A DNA stretch of 64,000 nt. Origin: Bifidobacterium sp. WK012_4_13. GTDB lineage: Bacteria > Actinomycetota > Actinomycetes > Actinomycetales > Bifidobacteriaceae. A program made the translations under genes and the position numbers. The notes beneath the pieces are model-generated. The model was not told where the DNA came from. It worked only from the letters and a program-made list of their open reading frames with translations, and ran no database searches. How positions within the stretch are numbered: position 1 is the first letter of the stretch; every line of letters starts with the position of its first letter. Location: positions 496,001 through 560,000 of the forward strand of contig NZ_CP129683.1 in NCBI RefSeq assembly GCF_041080835.1, written 5' to 3'. Below, in pieces: positions 1-9,644 of this stretch.

Positions 1-1124
1 AGGCGCTGACCCTCTATGCGACACGCTATCTCGAGCTCAAGGCGAAACTCGACCTGTTCGAGGCAAGGCTGCAGACGGCGACGGTGAAGCCTCATGAAAT
101 CGATGAGTCGCTGAAGACTCTCGAGACCGAGACCACCGAACCTCAGGTCGTCGGGGATCTGGCCGCACTCCACCAGCAGTTCGAAGCTTTGAAGACAGCA
201 GCTTCGGCAAAGAAGCAAGAGCTGGCAGAGGAGCGCAGAAAGGCTCAGGACGAGGCCAAGAAGGAGCGAACCGCAATCGTCGAGAAAGCCGAGAAATTGG
301 CGGCATCACTCGGAGACAACACCAATTGGCGCTCGACAGCGGATAAGTTCCGAGCGCTCTTCGATGAATGGCAGAATCATCAGCGCACCAGCATACGTAT
401 CGAAAAGCCTGATGCGGACGCGTTATGGAAGCGTTTCTCGTCCGCGCGCACGACCTTCAACCAGGGCCGACGCAAGTGGGCTCAGCAGCGTGATGCCGAA
501 CACTCCAAGGCAAAGGAAGCCAAGGAAGCGATTATCGCAGAGGCCGAATCGATGAAGAATTCCACCGATTGGGGCGAGACCTCACGCAGCTTCAATGCTC
601 TGATGGATCGCTGGAAGCAGGCGGGTCGCGCCGGACGTCATGAGGATGACGACCTGTGGGCGAAGTTCCGCGCAGCCGCCGACACCTTCTTCGATGCACG
701 CCAGAGCGACCGAGATCAGACCTCAAGCGATGAGAAGGAGAATCTCGTCAAGAAGGAGGCTCTTGTGGTCAAGGCCGAGGCCCTGCTCCCTGTTAAGGAC
801 GAGAACGCCGCGAAGAAGGCACGCCAGCAGCTTGCAACGATTCAGGAGGAGTGGGATCAGATCGGGTATGTTCCTCGCGAAGATGTCCATCGCATCGAAA
901 GCCGCCTGGATGCCGTCGACAAACAGATCAAGTCCGTCGAGGATGCCGTGTGGAAGCAATCCGATCCGGAGGCCGACGCCAGAAAGTCAAGCTTCGAGGA
1001 TCAGCTGAATTCGCAGCTCAAGGAACTCGACGACCAGATTGCCGCGTCAAGCGATCCTCAGCAGATCAAGAAGCTTCAGGCTGAGAAGGCGACCAAGGAA
1101 CAGTGGCTGAACGCGATTCGCTGA
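1..1124 (+). CDS. DUF349 domain protein, 5' truncated by window edge
   Basis: The reading frame is open from the first bases of the window, so the gene starts upstream; a GTG at 84 is probably internal, because the residues before it (ALYATRYLELKAKLDLFEAR) look like authentic coiled-coil coding sequence of this family. About 373 residues are visible. The protein is charged, rich in Lys/Glu/Ala and contains at least three DUF349-type helical repeats with the pattern W..(S/T)...F..L...W followed by D.LW.+F..A (around window positions 325-480, 565-700 and 845-960). There is no signal peptide or membrane segment, so it should be cytoplasmic. DUF349 proteins are common in actinobacteria; their function is not well defined. 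A strong hairpin lies 67 nt after the stop codon. Confidence 0.85.
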   Translation, partial: ALTLYATRYLELKAKLDLFEARLQTATVKPHEIDESLKTLETETTEPQVVGDLAALHQQFEALKTAASAKKQELAEERRKAQDEAKKERTAIVEKAEKLAASLGDNTNWRSTADKFRALFDEWQNHQRTSIRIEKPDADALWKRFSSARTTFNQGRRKWAQQRDAEHSKAKEAKEAIIAEAESMKNSTDWGETSRSFNALMDRWKQAGRAGRHEDDDLWAKFRAAADTFFDARQSDRDQTSSDEKENLVKKEALVVKAEALLPVKDENAAKKARQQLATIQEEWDQIGYVPREDVHRIESRLDAVDKQIKSVEDAVWKQSDPEADARKSSFEDQLNSQLKELDDQIAASSDPQQIKKLQAEKATKEQWLNAIR

Positions 1125-1190
1125 TGATGTAAAAGCATGATGTGAACTGGTGACGTGAACGTCGAAGGTCGCCGGACTGCATCGTCCCAT

Positions 1191-1231
1191 GGGTCCTTGG
1201 CTCTGCAATCGAAATGCAGAGCCAAGGACCC
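1191..1231 (+). terminator. Strong hairpin, probable terminator of the DUF349 gene
   Basis: A perfect 17-bp stem (GGGTCCTTGGCTCTGCA pairing with its complement) closes a 7-nt loop. It sits after the DUF349 stop and before the carbamoyltransferase remnant. No long T-run follows, so termination rather than another role is inferred from position and stem strength. Confidence 0.7.
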
Positions 1232-1310
1232 TATGCATTGATGATGTGCCTCGTCCGTCGGAGCAGAGGATGCGGACGACAATTCCAAGCTGCACGGCTA
1301 TCCTGAGACC

Positions 1311-2158
1311 ATGCATAGTCTCATCCGCATCGATGACTGGTCCGCGGCGGACATTCACGAAGTATTCGGCATGGCCGATGCCTACCAATCCAGGCGTGGG
1401 CCGCGCTTCGAAGGCTCGATCGTGACGTTCTTCCCTTCCACGAGCTTGCGCACTCGCGTGGCCTTTGAAAGAGGCCTGGCGATGATGGGCTTGCAACCAT
1501 CCTGTTTCCGCCGGAGACACTCGACAGGCCCGAGGATCCCGCAGATGTCGTCGGCTTTCTTCAACCGTGGGTGCGCGCTCTGATAGTGCGCCATCCCGAT
1601 ATGAAGAAGATCGAACAGCTGGCAGCGGCATCGGAAGTCCCGGTCATAAACGCGATGACCGACATCAATCATCCATGTGAGATCCTGAGTGACCTTTACT
1701 CCCTGCAACGTGACTACGATATCGAACGATTGCGCTTCGTCTACGTCGGCGCGCGCAGCAACACCCTGCATTCGTGGCAGGAGGCCTCTCGCGCGCTTGG
1801 TCTTGACCTCACCCAGTGCTGCCCCAGCGGCCTTGAAGTTCCGGGAATTCAATGGAAGGAAGACATTCACGAAGCCGTGCGAGACGCCGATGTGATCATG
1901 ACGGACAGGAGCGAATCCCAGGACCCGCGACTTGCGCGCTATCAGATCACCGAACAGCTCTTGGATGAGGCGCCAGCGGGAGCGTTGTTCGACCCATGTC
2001 CACCCTTCACCCGTGGAGCGGAGATCAGCGCAGGCTCACTCGATCACTCTGCATTCGTCGGCCACCGCTTCAAGTCCGCCCTGCTGCCCGTTCAACAGGC
2101 GATCACTGCCTTCTGTCTCGGCGCAGACCGGCAGGACCGCATCGAGAACTTGACATGA
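1311..2158 (+). pseudogene. Aspartate/ornithine carbamoyltransferase-family gene with a frameshift
   Basis: The first part starts with MHSLIRIDDWSAADIHEVF and carries the carbamoyl-phosphate-binding motif as STSLRTRVAFE. The frame is lost around 1488-1496. The downstream frame continues without a gap as ATILFPPE..., then NHPCEILSDLYSL (equivalent of the HPxQxLxD motif) and a C-terminal Asp/Orn-binding half ending GHRFKSALLPVQQAI. Adding one base near 1490 would give a single protein of about 282 residues, a little shorter than typical ATCase/OTCase. The substrate is unclear: the second-half motif DPCPPF is not the classical HPLPR of ATCase or HCLP of OTCase. No other pyrimidine or arginine gene is adjacent. 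It may be a true pseudogene or a sequencing error. Confidence 0.75.
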
Positions 2159-2569
2159 AGCACGACACGAAGCACGACACGGATCCGAGGCACGTTCTAT
2201 GCGCATTCGGTATGCACTCGACGCAAGCCAGCATGCGCCGCATTCCTTGCCTCCGAATCCAGGACAGATAACGCTATCCATGACAGAAAACGCTGCGACA
2301 CTGACGAATTCAGATGTCGCAGCTGAACCCATAGAACAGCATTCCCCAGAACGATGTTCTTTATCGCGAAACTCAGAAGAAGAGGACGATCCTCTGAGAT
2401 GCATACGGACTTCCATGATATGTGCAATAGGTGCGCGAAGCATGGGATTTACGGCAGAATGTGCGGCACTTCAGGGATGTAGACCACGCCCAGCCTTTCA
2501 TTCAAGACAGCGTAATTCTATGACGTCACTGGATATCCTGGCTGGGGATCAGGCAGCACGCTCTTATGT
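2159..2569. other. Intergenic, no convincing gene
   Basis: This 411-bp gap has only a short tandem duplication at its edge (GAAGCACGACAC twice, 2157-2180). Open frames here have compositions unlike the flanking proteins and no recognisable motif or ribosome-binding site. Confidence 0.6.
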
Positions 2570-3526
2570 TCAGGGAACCCGATGGCCTGCCGCCTTGTAG
2601 AGATCCCACCAGTCCTGCCGATCAAGTTCGATGTCGTCGCCATCAAGCATTTGCGAGAGCCGTTCAGGATTCATTGAGCCGAGAATGACCTGTATCTGCG
2701 CAGGGTGATGCAGTATCCAGGCCGTTGCTATCGCATTCCGAGTAGTGGCGTGTTTCCGGGCCTGTCTATCGAGCTCTCGATTAAGTTCCGGGAAATGTGC
2801 ATTGCCGACGAAGGGACCATATGGTGTCCCCGATTGAAAGGGACTCCAGGCCTGAACCGTGATTTTCCTTAATTGGGTGTAAGGCAGGATGCCTCCTTCG
2901 CGATTAATCGCATCGTCATCTGACATATTGATGTGGATTCCAGCATCGATGATTGGAGTATGCATCAGACCGAACTGCAATTGATCGACTTGAATATGCG
3001 TTGCAAGAAAGGATTGCAGATACTCAATCTGCCAAGGACCCATATTGCTCACACCGACCTCATGAACTTTGCCAGAACTCATGAGATCTTGAACCATACC
3101 TGCGAATTCGTTCACATCCATCAGAGGATCCGGGCGGTGCAATATCACGCTGTCAACGTAGTCCGTTCCCAGCGCCTCGAGTTCCTTGTCAAAGGACTCG
3201 ACGAGATTCCTGTATGACGAATCATAGCGAGTCGCTCCATTATGGGAATAACCGCTCACAACACCAAACTTCGTCTGAATAAAGATGTCAGAACGCTTCG
3301 CTCCAACATCTTTGATTGACGTTCCCAGCTTTTCCGAGCTTGCGTGAGCCCGGCCTGCATTCGGCCCATAGATGTCAGCCGTGTCGAAAAAGTTCACACC
3401 ACGGTCCAGCACGGAACCGAGCACTGTGGCAGCGGCAGTTCTGTCCAACGCATCCATGTGCAGGACGCCTAACGCAATGCGCGATACATGCATTTCGGAC
3501 GTGCCAATACAGATATGTCTCATCAT
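2570..3526 (-). CDS. Aldo/keto reductase, YdhF-like
   Basis: An NADPH-dependent aldo/keto reductase of about 318 residues. The start is set at the first ATG of MMRHICIGTSEMHVSRIALG, preceded by AGGG, rather than the upstream ATG at 3568 that would add 14 unrelated residues. Seen: the catalytic pair D48 and Y53 in FFDTADIYG, a Lys in FIQTKFG, the His in ILHRPDPLMD, the SGKVHEVGVSN strand and a C-terminal NADP-binding stretch (VILGSMNPERLSQM). The HRPDPLMD block and overall layout match the E. coli YdhF branch rather than the 2,5-diketogluconate reductases. The physiological substrate is unknown. It stands alone, with non-coding gaps on both sides. Confidence 0.9.
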   Translation of the reverse strand: MMRHICIGTSEMHVSRIALGVLHMDALDRTAAATVLGSVLDRGVNFFDTADIYGPNAGRAHASSEKLGTSIKDVGAKRSDIFIQTKFGVVSGYSHNGATRYDSSYRNLVESFDKELEALGTDYVDSVILHRPDPLMDVNEFAGMVQDLMSSGKVHEVGVSNMGPWQIEYLQSFLATHIQVDQLQFGLMHTPIIDAGIHINMSDDDAINREGGILPYTQLRKITVQAWSPFQSGTPYGPFVGNAHFPELNRELDRQARKHATTRNAIATAWILHHPAQIQVILGSMNPERLSQMLDGDDIELDRQDWWDLYKAAGHRVP

Positions 3527-3817
3527 GTTCCCTATCCATTGGTAGCGTTTGCATCTATGCTCCTCCACGTCCCCTGCCCATCACATGCATGATTCGCATT
3601 TCAGCAATTGAACAATATGCTCGATGATGTGGAATACCGCAAGCATCTTTCACCGATGACATGCAGCTGGAAGAAAATCAACAATCCGGAATTCACAGCA
3701 CGTGATCAATTGCGCTGACGCGAGTTATCAAGACGGGCTGCTCTGTGCTGATAAAACTCGGTGTCGTCACAGCCGTGACAATCAAATCAACAGCGAGAAA
3801 TTGTCCAAGCAGAAACG

Positions 3818-4255
3818 CTAAATCGTTAATTCCATTTGCACATGAGGGATGCCATCTTCCATGAATTCATCGGAGCATACTGCAAACCCTTGTCGTTGAT
3901 AAAATCCAGTGGCATATGATTGGGCCTCGATATATAGTCTTCCTGCATTCAGTTTCTCGGCAGCCTTCTTGATTCCTTCTTTAAGGATCATTCCACCCAG
4001 CCCATGTCCATGCTGCACAGTCAGGACTCGTCCAAGTTGGATCGTCTTGGAATCTTCATCTTTGATGAACGCACGCAGATAGGCAGTGACCTTACCCCCT
4101 GCCGTATAAAAGATATGGAGGCTTCTATAGTCGACATCATCTAAGTCCTGATAGACGCAATGTTGTTCTACAACGAATATTTCGGATCTGGCCTTGAGAA
4201 TCTCATATAATTCTGTTGTGCTGAGTTCACCAAAGAATTTTGAAGATAACTCCAT
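3818..4255 (-). CDS. GNAT acetyltransferase, ElaA family
   Basis: A protein of about 145 residues starting MELSSKFFGELST. The ATG at 4255 is chosen because GGGGG lies 7-8 nt upstream; the longer frame to 4363 adds 36 low-quality residues. The family signature IFVVEQHCVYQDLDDVD near the N-terminus is typical of ElaA. The acetyl-CoA loop is QLGRVLTVQHGHGLGGMILKEGI, followed by YIEAQSYATGFYQRQGF. The substrate is unknown. The gene and its surroundings are more AT-rich than neighbouring genes, which may indicate acquisition. It reads toward the aldo/keto reductase but is separated from it by about 290 bp. Confidence 0.88.
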   Translation of the reverse strand: MELSSKFFGELSTTELYEILKARSEIFVVEQHCVYQDLDDVDYRSLHIFYTAGGKVTAYLRAFIKDEDSKTIQLGRVLTVQHGHGLGGMILKEGIKKAAEKLNAGRLYIEAQSYATGFYQRQGFAVCSDEFMEDGIPHVQMELTI

Positions 4256-4451
4256 GTGCATGCCCCCAATGAATGATTCAGAAAATGCAAAAAACGATGC
4301 TGCCCTGACGCTAGAACGGCTCGGGTTACAAGTATATGAGAAGCGGCTCGCTGTCCAATTCAAAAACTGATGCAGATTCGACGCAAACCAGGCTGTGACA
4401 CACTGGGATGCGTCAAATCTGTATTTCTAAAACATTGGTATGTCAACGGAC

Positions 4452-5537
4452 TCACACGTTGAACTTGAATTCCACGATGTCTCCTGGCTGCATGACATAG
4501 TCCTTGCCTTCAAGCCGCATCTTGCCTTCGTCCTTGACCTTGGCGTACGAGCCCGAGGCGATGAGATCATCGTATGAGACGATCTCAGCCTTGATGAAGC
4601 CCTTCTCGAAATCGCTGTGAATCACACCGGCAGCCTGAGGCGCGGTCCAACCCTTGTGAATCTGCCAAGCACGCACCTCCTTGACACCGGCGGTGAGATA
4701 GGTCTGCAGGCCCAGAATGTCGAATCCGACGCGAGCCAACTGATCAAGACCGGACTCTTCCAGCCCCGCGTCATGGAGCATCTCCTCAGCGTCAGCCTCG
4801 TCGAGTTCGGTCAGATCGGACTCGAACTGGGCGTTCAGGAAGATGGAAGGCGCCGGGGATACGGATGCCGCCAGCTTCTTCTTCAGTTCGTTATTCTGCA
4901 ATTCGTCGTCATCGACGTTGAACACATATATGAATGGCTTCGCAGTCATCAGATGCAGTTCGGCGATTTCTGACTTGTCTATTCTCCCGGCATTTGCGGC
5001 ATGGTCTATGGTTTCGCCGTTCGCAAGTATTTCCTTCGCCTTCAGCACGGCATCCATCGTCGACTTGTCGATCTTGCTGCCGCGAAGGTCCTTCTCCATC
5101 TTTGGCAGGGCGTTCTCAATGGTCTGCAGGTCCGCCAGAATCAGCTCGGTATTGATCGTATCGACGTCATCGGCAGGGTCTATCTTGCCATTGACGTGCA
5201 CGATGTCATCGTCCTCGAAGGCTCGCACGACCTCGCAGATGGCATCCGCCTCGCGTATGTTGGCTAGGAACTGGTTGCCCAGGCCTTCGCCCTGCGACGC
5301 ACCCTTGACGATGCCAGCGATATCAACGAAGGTGACCGTTGCAGGGATGATTTTCTCAGTGCCGACCAACTTCGCCAAAATCGGGAGCCTTTTGTCAGGC
5401 AAAGGCACGATGCCCGTATTCGGTTCGATCGTTGCAAATGGATAGTTCTCTGCCAGCACGTTATTCCTGGTCAGAGCATTGAACAGTGTGGACTTGCCTA
5501 CATTCGGGAGCCCGACGATTCCTATGGTTAGTGACAT
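4452..5537 (-). CDS. ychF: Ribosome-binding GTPase/ATPase YchF (Obg family)
   Basis: 361 residues starting MSLTIGIVGLPNVGKSTLFNALT; the frame is open further upstream but this start matches the family exactly. Seen: the P-loop GLPNVGKS, the G3-like DIAGIVKGASQGEGLGNQFLANIRE block, a coiled-coil insert around residues 130-200, the degenerate G4 region (YVFNVDDDEL) that in this family favours ATP over GTP, and a C-terminal TGS domain ending DYVMQPGDIVEFKFNV. YchF is a cytoplasmic protein that associates with ribosomes and is linked to stress responses. Upstream lies long-hairpin element A, which belongs to the 3' side of proC. Confidence 0.97.
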   Translation of the reverse strand: MSLTIGIVGLPNVGKSTLFNALTRNNVLAENYPFATIEPNTGIVPLPDKRLPILAKLVGTEKIIPATVTFVDIAGIVKGASQGEGLGNQFLANIREADAICEVVRAFEDDDIVHVNGKIDPADDVDTINTELILADLQTIENALPKMEKDLRGSKIDKSTMDAVLKAKEILANGETIDHAANAGRIDKSEIAELHLMTAKPFIYVFNVDDDELQNNELKKKLAASVSPAPSIFLNAQFESDLTELDEADAEEMLHDAGLEESGLDQLARVGFDILGLQTYLTAGVKEVRAWQIHKGWTAPQAAGVIHSDFEKGFIKAEIVSYDDLIASGSYAKVKDEGKMRLEGKDYVMQPGDIVEFKFNV

Positions 5538-5729
5538 GGCTTCTAGTCTAAGGCGATGACGGACGAAGCGATGACGGGGAAGGTCACGATTCGGCCACAC
5601 ACTCCTGCATCGATCGCATTTTCACACTGATGTCAATGCCGTCCATTCGGTTTTCGAGCGTCTACGCTGCTCTTCGTCGGTCAGAGACCGAGTTTCTTCG
5701 TACAAAGCTCGACTTTTGCGCCCTGATTG

Positions 5730-5835
5730 CAAGTTTTTGGCACTTGTCGAAGTAGAAAGGCGTGAAAACGGCATGGTGTCGGCCACCATTACAACGATTT
5801 CGGGGTCTTCTACTTCGACAAGTGCCAAAAACTTG
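5730..5835. repeat. Long-hairpin element A (3' of proC)
   Basis: A perfect 28-bp inverted repeat: the left arm 5730-5757 contains TTTTTGGCACTTGTCGAAGT and the right arm 5808-5835 is its exact complement; the spacer is 50 nt. The interior between GAAGTA and TACTTC is 56 nt and carries CAACGATTT (5792-5800) 10 nt before TACTTC. The right arm ends 13 nt from the proC stop codon, so the hairpin would form in the 3' end of the proC mRNA. Three further copies of the same architecture occur at 47179-47313, 55821-55926 and 61189-61294. Confidence 0.9.
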
Positions 5836-5848
5836 TCATCTGAGGCTC

Positions 5849-6649
5849 CTATTCGCCTACGACGGCATCGACGGCCGAGAATATCGACCCCCGGAAGCCA
5901 TGCTGCTCAAGCGCAGCGACACCCTTGATGGTCGTTCCGCCTGGAGAGCAGACGGCATCCTTGATGGCCGCAGGGATCAGTCCGGTCGCAACCTGAAGGG
6001 CACCTGTCCCCTGCACCATCTTTGCGGCCAGACGATACGACGACTGGCGCGTCAGACCATATTTCACTCCGGCATCCGCCAGGGCCTCTATGAACATTGC
6101 AGCGTAAGCTGGACCACAGCCTGCCACAACGCTCGCCACAGACATCTGAGCAGTCTCGACGCGCTCGAGCAGAGCCACAGGAGTGATCAAGTTTTCAAAG
6201 ACCCGTCTCTGTCCATCGCTGAGTGAATCCTTCGATTCAGCGATGACTACGCCCTGTCCGACGGCAACCGGCGTGTTCGGAATGGTGCAGACCACATGCG
6301 TCTCCGGGAGCAACAATGACTGATATCGTTCCAAGTTCCAGCCAGAGGCAATGGAAACGACGAACTTGTCATCGTGCGCAAGCTCCGTCTTGATGCCCTT
6401 CAGGATAGATTCGACCAAGTATGGCTTGACGGCGATGATGACGACGTCCGCTGCCACCGCAACCTCCGTCGCCGAATGCAGGGGCTTCGCGCCTATCTTC
6501 GCAGTCGTCTTGCTCAGCTTGTCGAAATGCCCGGCGCAGGCCACGATCTGGCCGCCCTTCACCACGCCCTGATCGACGAAGCCCTCCGCCATGGCCTGAG
6601 CCATGTTGCCATATCCGATGAATCCAATGGTGAGTGAAGCCAAATCCAT
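5849..6649 (-). CDS. proC: Pyrroline-5-carboxylate reductase
   Basis: A 266-residue enzyme for the last step of proline synthesis, reducing 1-pyrroline-5-carboxylate with NAD(P)H. The start is MDLASLTIGFIGYGNMAQAM at 6649, with GGAAAGG about 8 nt upstream; a longer frame to 6712 lacks support. Seen: the Rossmann motif GFIGYGNMA, VVIIAVKPYLVESIL, the middle block ASGWNLERY...TIPNTPVAVGQG, and the C-terminal helical dimerisation domain with GCGPAYAAMFIEALADAGVKYGL and SPGGTTIKGVAALEQHGFRG. It is a stand-alone gene, divergent from the sensor kinase, with hairpin element A directly 3'. Confidence 0.96.
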   Translation of the reverse strand: MDLASLTIGFIGYGNMAQAMAEGFVDQGVVKGGQIVACAGHFDKLSKTTAKIGAKPLHSATEVAVAADVVIIAVKPYLVESILKGIKTELAHDDKFVVSIASGWNLERYQSLLLPETHVVCTIPNTPVAVGQGVVIAESKDSLSDGQRRVFENLITPVALLERVETAQMSVASVVAGCGPAYAAMFIEALADAGVKYGLTRQSSYRLAAKMVQGTGALQVATGLIPAAIKDAVCSPGGTTIKGVAALEQHGFRGSIFSAVDAVVGE

Positions 6650-6830
6650 AATCGATGCCTTTCCTGATGTTCCCGATTCAATGATTCTTGCAGATGCTGC
6701 CTCGTGACTCAACGATAATCAGTGTGACAGACCAAGCATGGTCGTCAGGATCAGACAATCCATGCTCAAATCCTGAAACCATCCGCAGGATCGATGCCCC
6801 ACATTCGCACGCAACACTAAGCTCTATCAT

Positions 6831-9644
6831 GTGCATTCATTCATTCGGCGCTTCCGCTCTGCAATAGGCAGTCAAACGGTGCAGGACATCATCTCCGGCA
6901 CCGTGGTCACCGTGCTGTTCGCGCTTGTGTTCTCGGACGACGGCTACGCCGACGGATTGCTGTTCAGATATTCTGGATGGAACATCGTTCCTTGGACGGT
7001 CATGCTGGGCATCCCCCTGACGTTCCGACGAAAGTTTCCCCAGAGCGCCGCCCTGTCCTTTGTGGCAATCTCATTCCTACAGCTGATTCTGGGCCCGAGT
7101 GCGGTGCCCTCCGACATGGCAGCCCTGATACTGCTCTATACCGTGATCGTCTATGGGGATCCGAAGAACACTCATGTCTTCCTCTGGATCGCTGGCTTCA
7201 TGGGATTGCTCACCGTCGTCGAGGGAGCGGTCTCCGGCTCATTCAAGCCTTTGCTGATGCGGCAATCGACGACCGAGAGCTTCGCCTGCGATGCGACGCC
7301 TCGAGCCTTCCTGAATTCCGGATGCCTGGATTCGATGAAAGAGACATCGATCGTTCTGGGGATCGCCGTTGCGATAACCCTGCTCAGCGTGGTGGTGATG
7401 GCATATTGGCAACGGGCCCGAAAGCATGCCATCACGCTGCTCAAGGAACGCAATCAGGCTCTGATCTCACGCCAGGACGAGGAACGCCAGATCGCCGCAT
7501 TGGCCGAAAGGGCAAGGATTGCAAGGGACATGCATGACGTGGTGGCACACACTCTGTCATCCATCATCGTGCAGTCAGACGCTGGCCGCTATGCGGGAAG
7601 GCATGACCTGCATGTGGCGGAAACGACCATGCGCAACATCGAGACGGAGGGACGCACCGCGCTCGCGGGAATGCAGTCGCTGCTCGGTGTGATCGATGCC
7701 CAGCATGGCAATGAAGGCTTTCAATCCTCTGCCCAGCGAACCGAGGCGGCCGATTCGGCAGCCGCGACTCACTTTTCGCATACCGAAAGTCTCTCGCATA
7801 CCGATGGCTCCACGCTTATCAAAGACCCCACTCTTATTAAAGACTCCGCACAGACTTCCGGCATGGCTGCGGACGCAGTCCCGGGAAGGCACGCGGACTC
7901 GGCCTCGGACACGGCGAATGACGCAGTCTCTTCCCCGAACTCTTCCATGCTTGCATCAATCGATTCGCACGCCTCTTCGACCTTGGGCCTTTCCATGCCG
8001 TCGAACGCATCTGCGACATATAGCCAGATTCCATTGCTCATATCCCACGCCAATGCGATGAGTCCGCAATCGCATGTCGTCAGAAGGGTGAATGGCACGT
8101 CTCGACCGGAATCACTGAGCATGGCATGTCAGGAGACCATGTTCCGTGCCGTGGAGGAGTCTCTCAGCAACGTGAGAAAGCATGCCGGCCCGGTCGTCCA
8201 TGTCCTGATCCAGGAAACATGGTCAGACACTGGCATCAGCCTGACCATTCGAGACGATGGCAGAGGCAAAGGTGCGAGCGCCGATGGACACAGACCAGGA
8301 TTTGGCCTGCGAGGCATGGCGGAGCGCGTCGAGGCATGCAACGGTTCGCTTGAATCCGGTCCGCTCCCCTTGGGCGGATTCCAGATAGCCGTCACTCTTC
8401 CGATTTCGGATGGTGGCGAAGTCACCGAGTCAGGGACTCGGGGCATATTGCGAAGATTGCGGGCAACCTTCGATCTGCTGCGCTCCCAGCCCCTGAACAT
8501 TCGTGAGACATACGGCTCGACAAGACCGAATGCGATCGAGCGCTTCTCGCAATGGGCACAGCGACATTATGTCTTGGTCGATACCATAGGCGCCCTGGTC
8601 GCATGGGTGTGCTTTCTGGCGATCGGAATGGGCAATCACGCATATCTGTTCTATTCGCAGCACACTGCCCAGATTCCCGTCGGCATCACGATTGCGGTCA
8701 CAAGCTTCATGACCTTGCCGCTGTGCGCGCGCAGGCGCTTTCCGTTCGCGAGCGCCATGTTCGTCGCATCGTGCTGCACCTTGCAATTGATAGTCGTCCC
8801 AGGCGTCTTGCCTGTGAACATTCTTGCAGGCTCGTTTCTCTCATCGGCGCTGATGTATGGCAAGAGCACCCATACGGCCAAGCTGATGGCGCTTGCAGTC
8901 GTGGATTCGATGCTGTTCGGGCTGCAGACGTATTTTGCGACTGCGGACATTGGCAGAAGCCTGCTTGACGCGATGCGGGATCCGAATCTTGTTATGACGC
9001 TTGATTCCAGCCTTCGCTCCGTTCGCGCTGGTCTGATCTCCGCCATTGCCTTGACGATCTTCTGTGGAGGGGTGGCTGCATCGGGTCTGTGGGCGCGTTC
9101 GCGGGGCAATAACATACTCGTGCTTCAGGAGCGTGAGGAGGCGATTCTTCTTGAGCAGGAACGCCAGATGGTTCTGAGCGCCGACAATGAGCGCAATCGC
9201 ATCGCCTCTGCTATTCAGAAGGAAGTCACCGATACGCTTATGTCAGTCGTTTCGCAGGCTGAACGTGGCTTGCTGACGATCGAATCGTTGAGACGGGCGA
9301 GTGTCGAGAACATGGCCGAAGAGACGGCTGACGGAGGTCTTGATGACCCGAGTGGCTATGGTCAGACCGCCACGCCGACAAGTGAAAGCAGCTTCGATGA
9401 GGCATTCGGTGCCATTGGCCGACAAGGACGCACCGCGCTGGCGCATATGAGAACATTGTTAGGGGTACTTCGCACCACCGGATTCAGCGACAGGAGTCCT
9501 GACGCACATGGGGCTTCCTCCGGGCAGTTGCCGATTTCTGCCCTGAAACCGGCCGATTCCCTGGACGATCAGCTTCGTGATGCACAGGCAAGAGACGATG
9601 GAGAGACGGATATGCCGGGAAACGCAGGGAGCAGGCAATCATGA
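6831..9644 (+). CDS. Tandem-architecture NarL-type sensor histidine kinase
   Basis: 937 residues, about twice the usual size. Half 1: several membrane segments (residues ~15-200), a HisKA_3 box with phospho-acceptor His235 (ARDMHDVVAHTLS), a Ser/Thr/Ala-rich linker of more than 100 residues, then HATPase_c with the N-box EESLSNVRKHA (~440), DDGRG (~473) and GFGLRGMAER. Half 2: a second membrane domain (from ~579) and a second HisKA_3-like helix pair (~787-880) in which the His position is replaced (IASAIQKEVTDTLM), with no second ATPase. Half 2 looks like a degenerate duplicate. The start is GTG at 6831 with no clear ribosome-binding site. The stop overlaps the next gene by ATGA, so kinase and regulator are co-translated. 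The signal is unknown; the neighbouring ABC exporter suggests an envelope or antimicrobial stimulus. Confidence 0.9.
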   Translation: MHSFIRRFRSAIGSQTVQDIISGTVVTVLFALVFSDDGYADGLLFRYSGWNIVPWTVMLGIPLTFRRKFPQSAALSFVAISFLQLILGPSAVPSDMAALILLYTVIVYGDPKNTHVFLWIAGFMGLLTVVEGAVSGSFKPLLMRQSTTESFACDATPRAFLNSGCLDSMKETSIVLGIAVAITLLSVVVMAYWQRARKHAITLLKERNQALISRQDEERQIAALAERARIARDMHDVVAHTLSSIIVQSDAGRYAGRHDLHVAETTMRNIETEGRTALAGMQSLLGVIDAQHGNEGFQSSAQRTEAADSAAATHFSHTESLSHTDGSTLIKDPTLIKDSAQTSGMAADAVPGRHADSASDTANDAVSSPNSSMLASIDSHASSTLGLSMPSNASATYSQIPLLISHANAMSPQSHVVRRVNGTSRPESLSMACQETMFRAVEESLSNVRKHAGPVVHVLIQETWSDTGISLTIRDDGRGKGASADGHRPGFGLRGMAERVEACNGSLESGPLPLGGFQIAVTLPISDGGEVTESGTRGILRRLRATFDLLRSQPLNIRETYGSTRPNAIERFSQWAQRHYVLVDTIGALVAWVCFLAIGMGNHAYLFYSQHTAQIPVGITIAVTSFMTLPLCARRRFPFASAMFVASCCTLQLIVVPGVLPVNILAGSFLSSALMYGKSTHTAKLMALAVVDSMLFGLQTYFATADIGRSLLDAMRDPNLVMTLDSSLRSVRAGLISAIALTIFCGGVAASGLWARSRGNNILVLQEREEAILLEQERQMVLSADNERNRIASAIQKEVTDTLMSVVSQAERGLLTIESLRRASVENMAEETADGGLDDPSGYGQTATPTSESSFDEAFGAIGRQGRTALAHMRTLLGVLRTTGFSDRSPDAHGASSGQLPISALKPADSLDDQLRDAQARDDGETDMPGNAGSRQS

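Noticed and set aside
2199..2600. A 133-codon open frame in the gap after the carbamoyltransferase
   Set aside because: No ribosome-binding site, atypical residue mix, overlaps the end of the aldo/keto reductase gene on the other strand.
6831..9644. Reading the 937-residue kinase as two merged genes
   Set aside because: The frame is continuous with no internal start preceded by a ribosome-binding site between the halves, so a single fused protein is the simpler reading.
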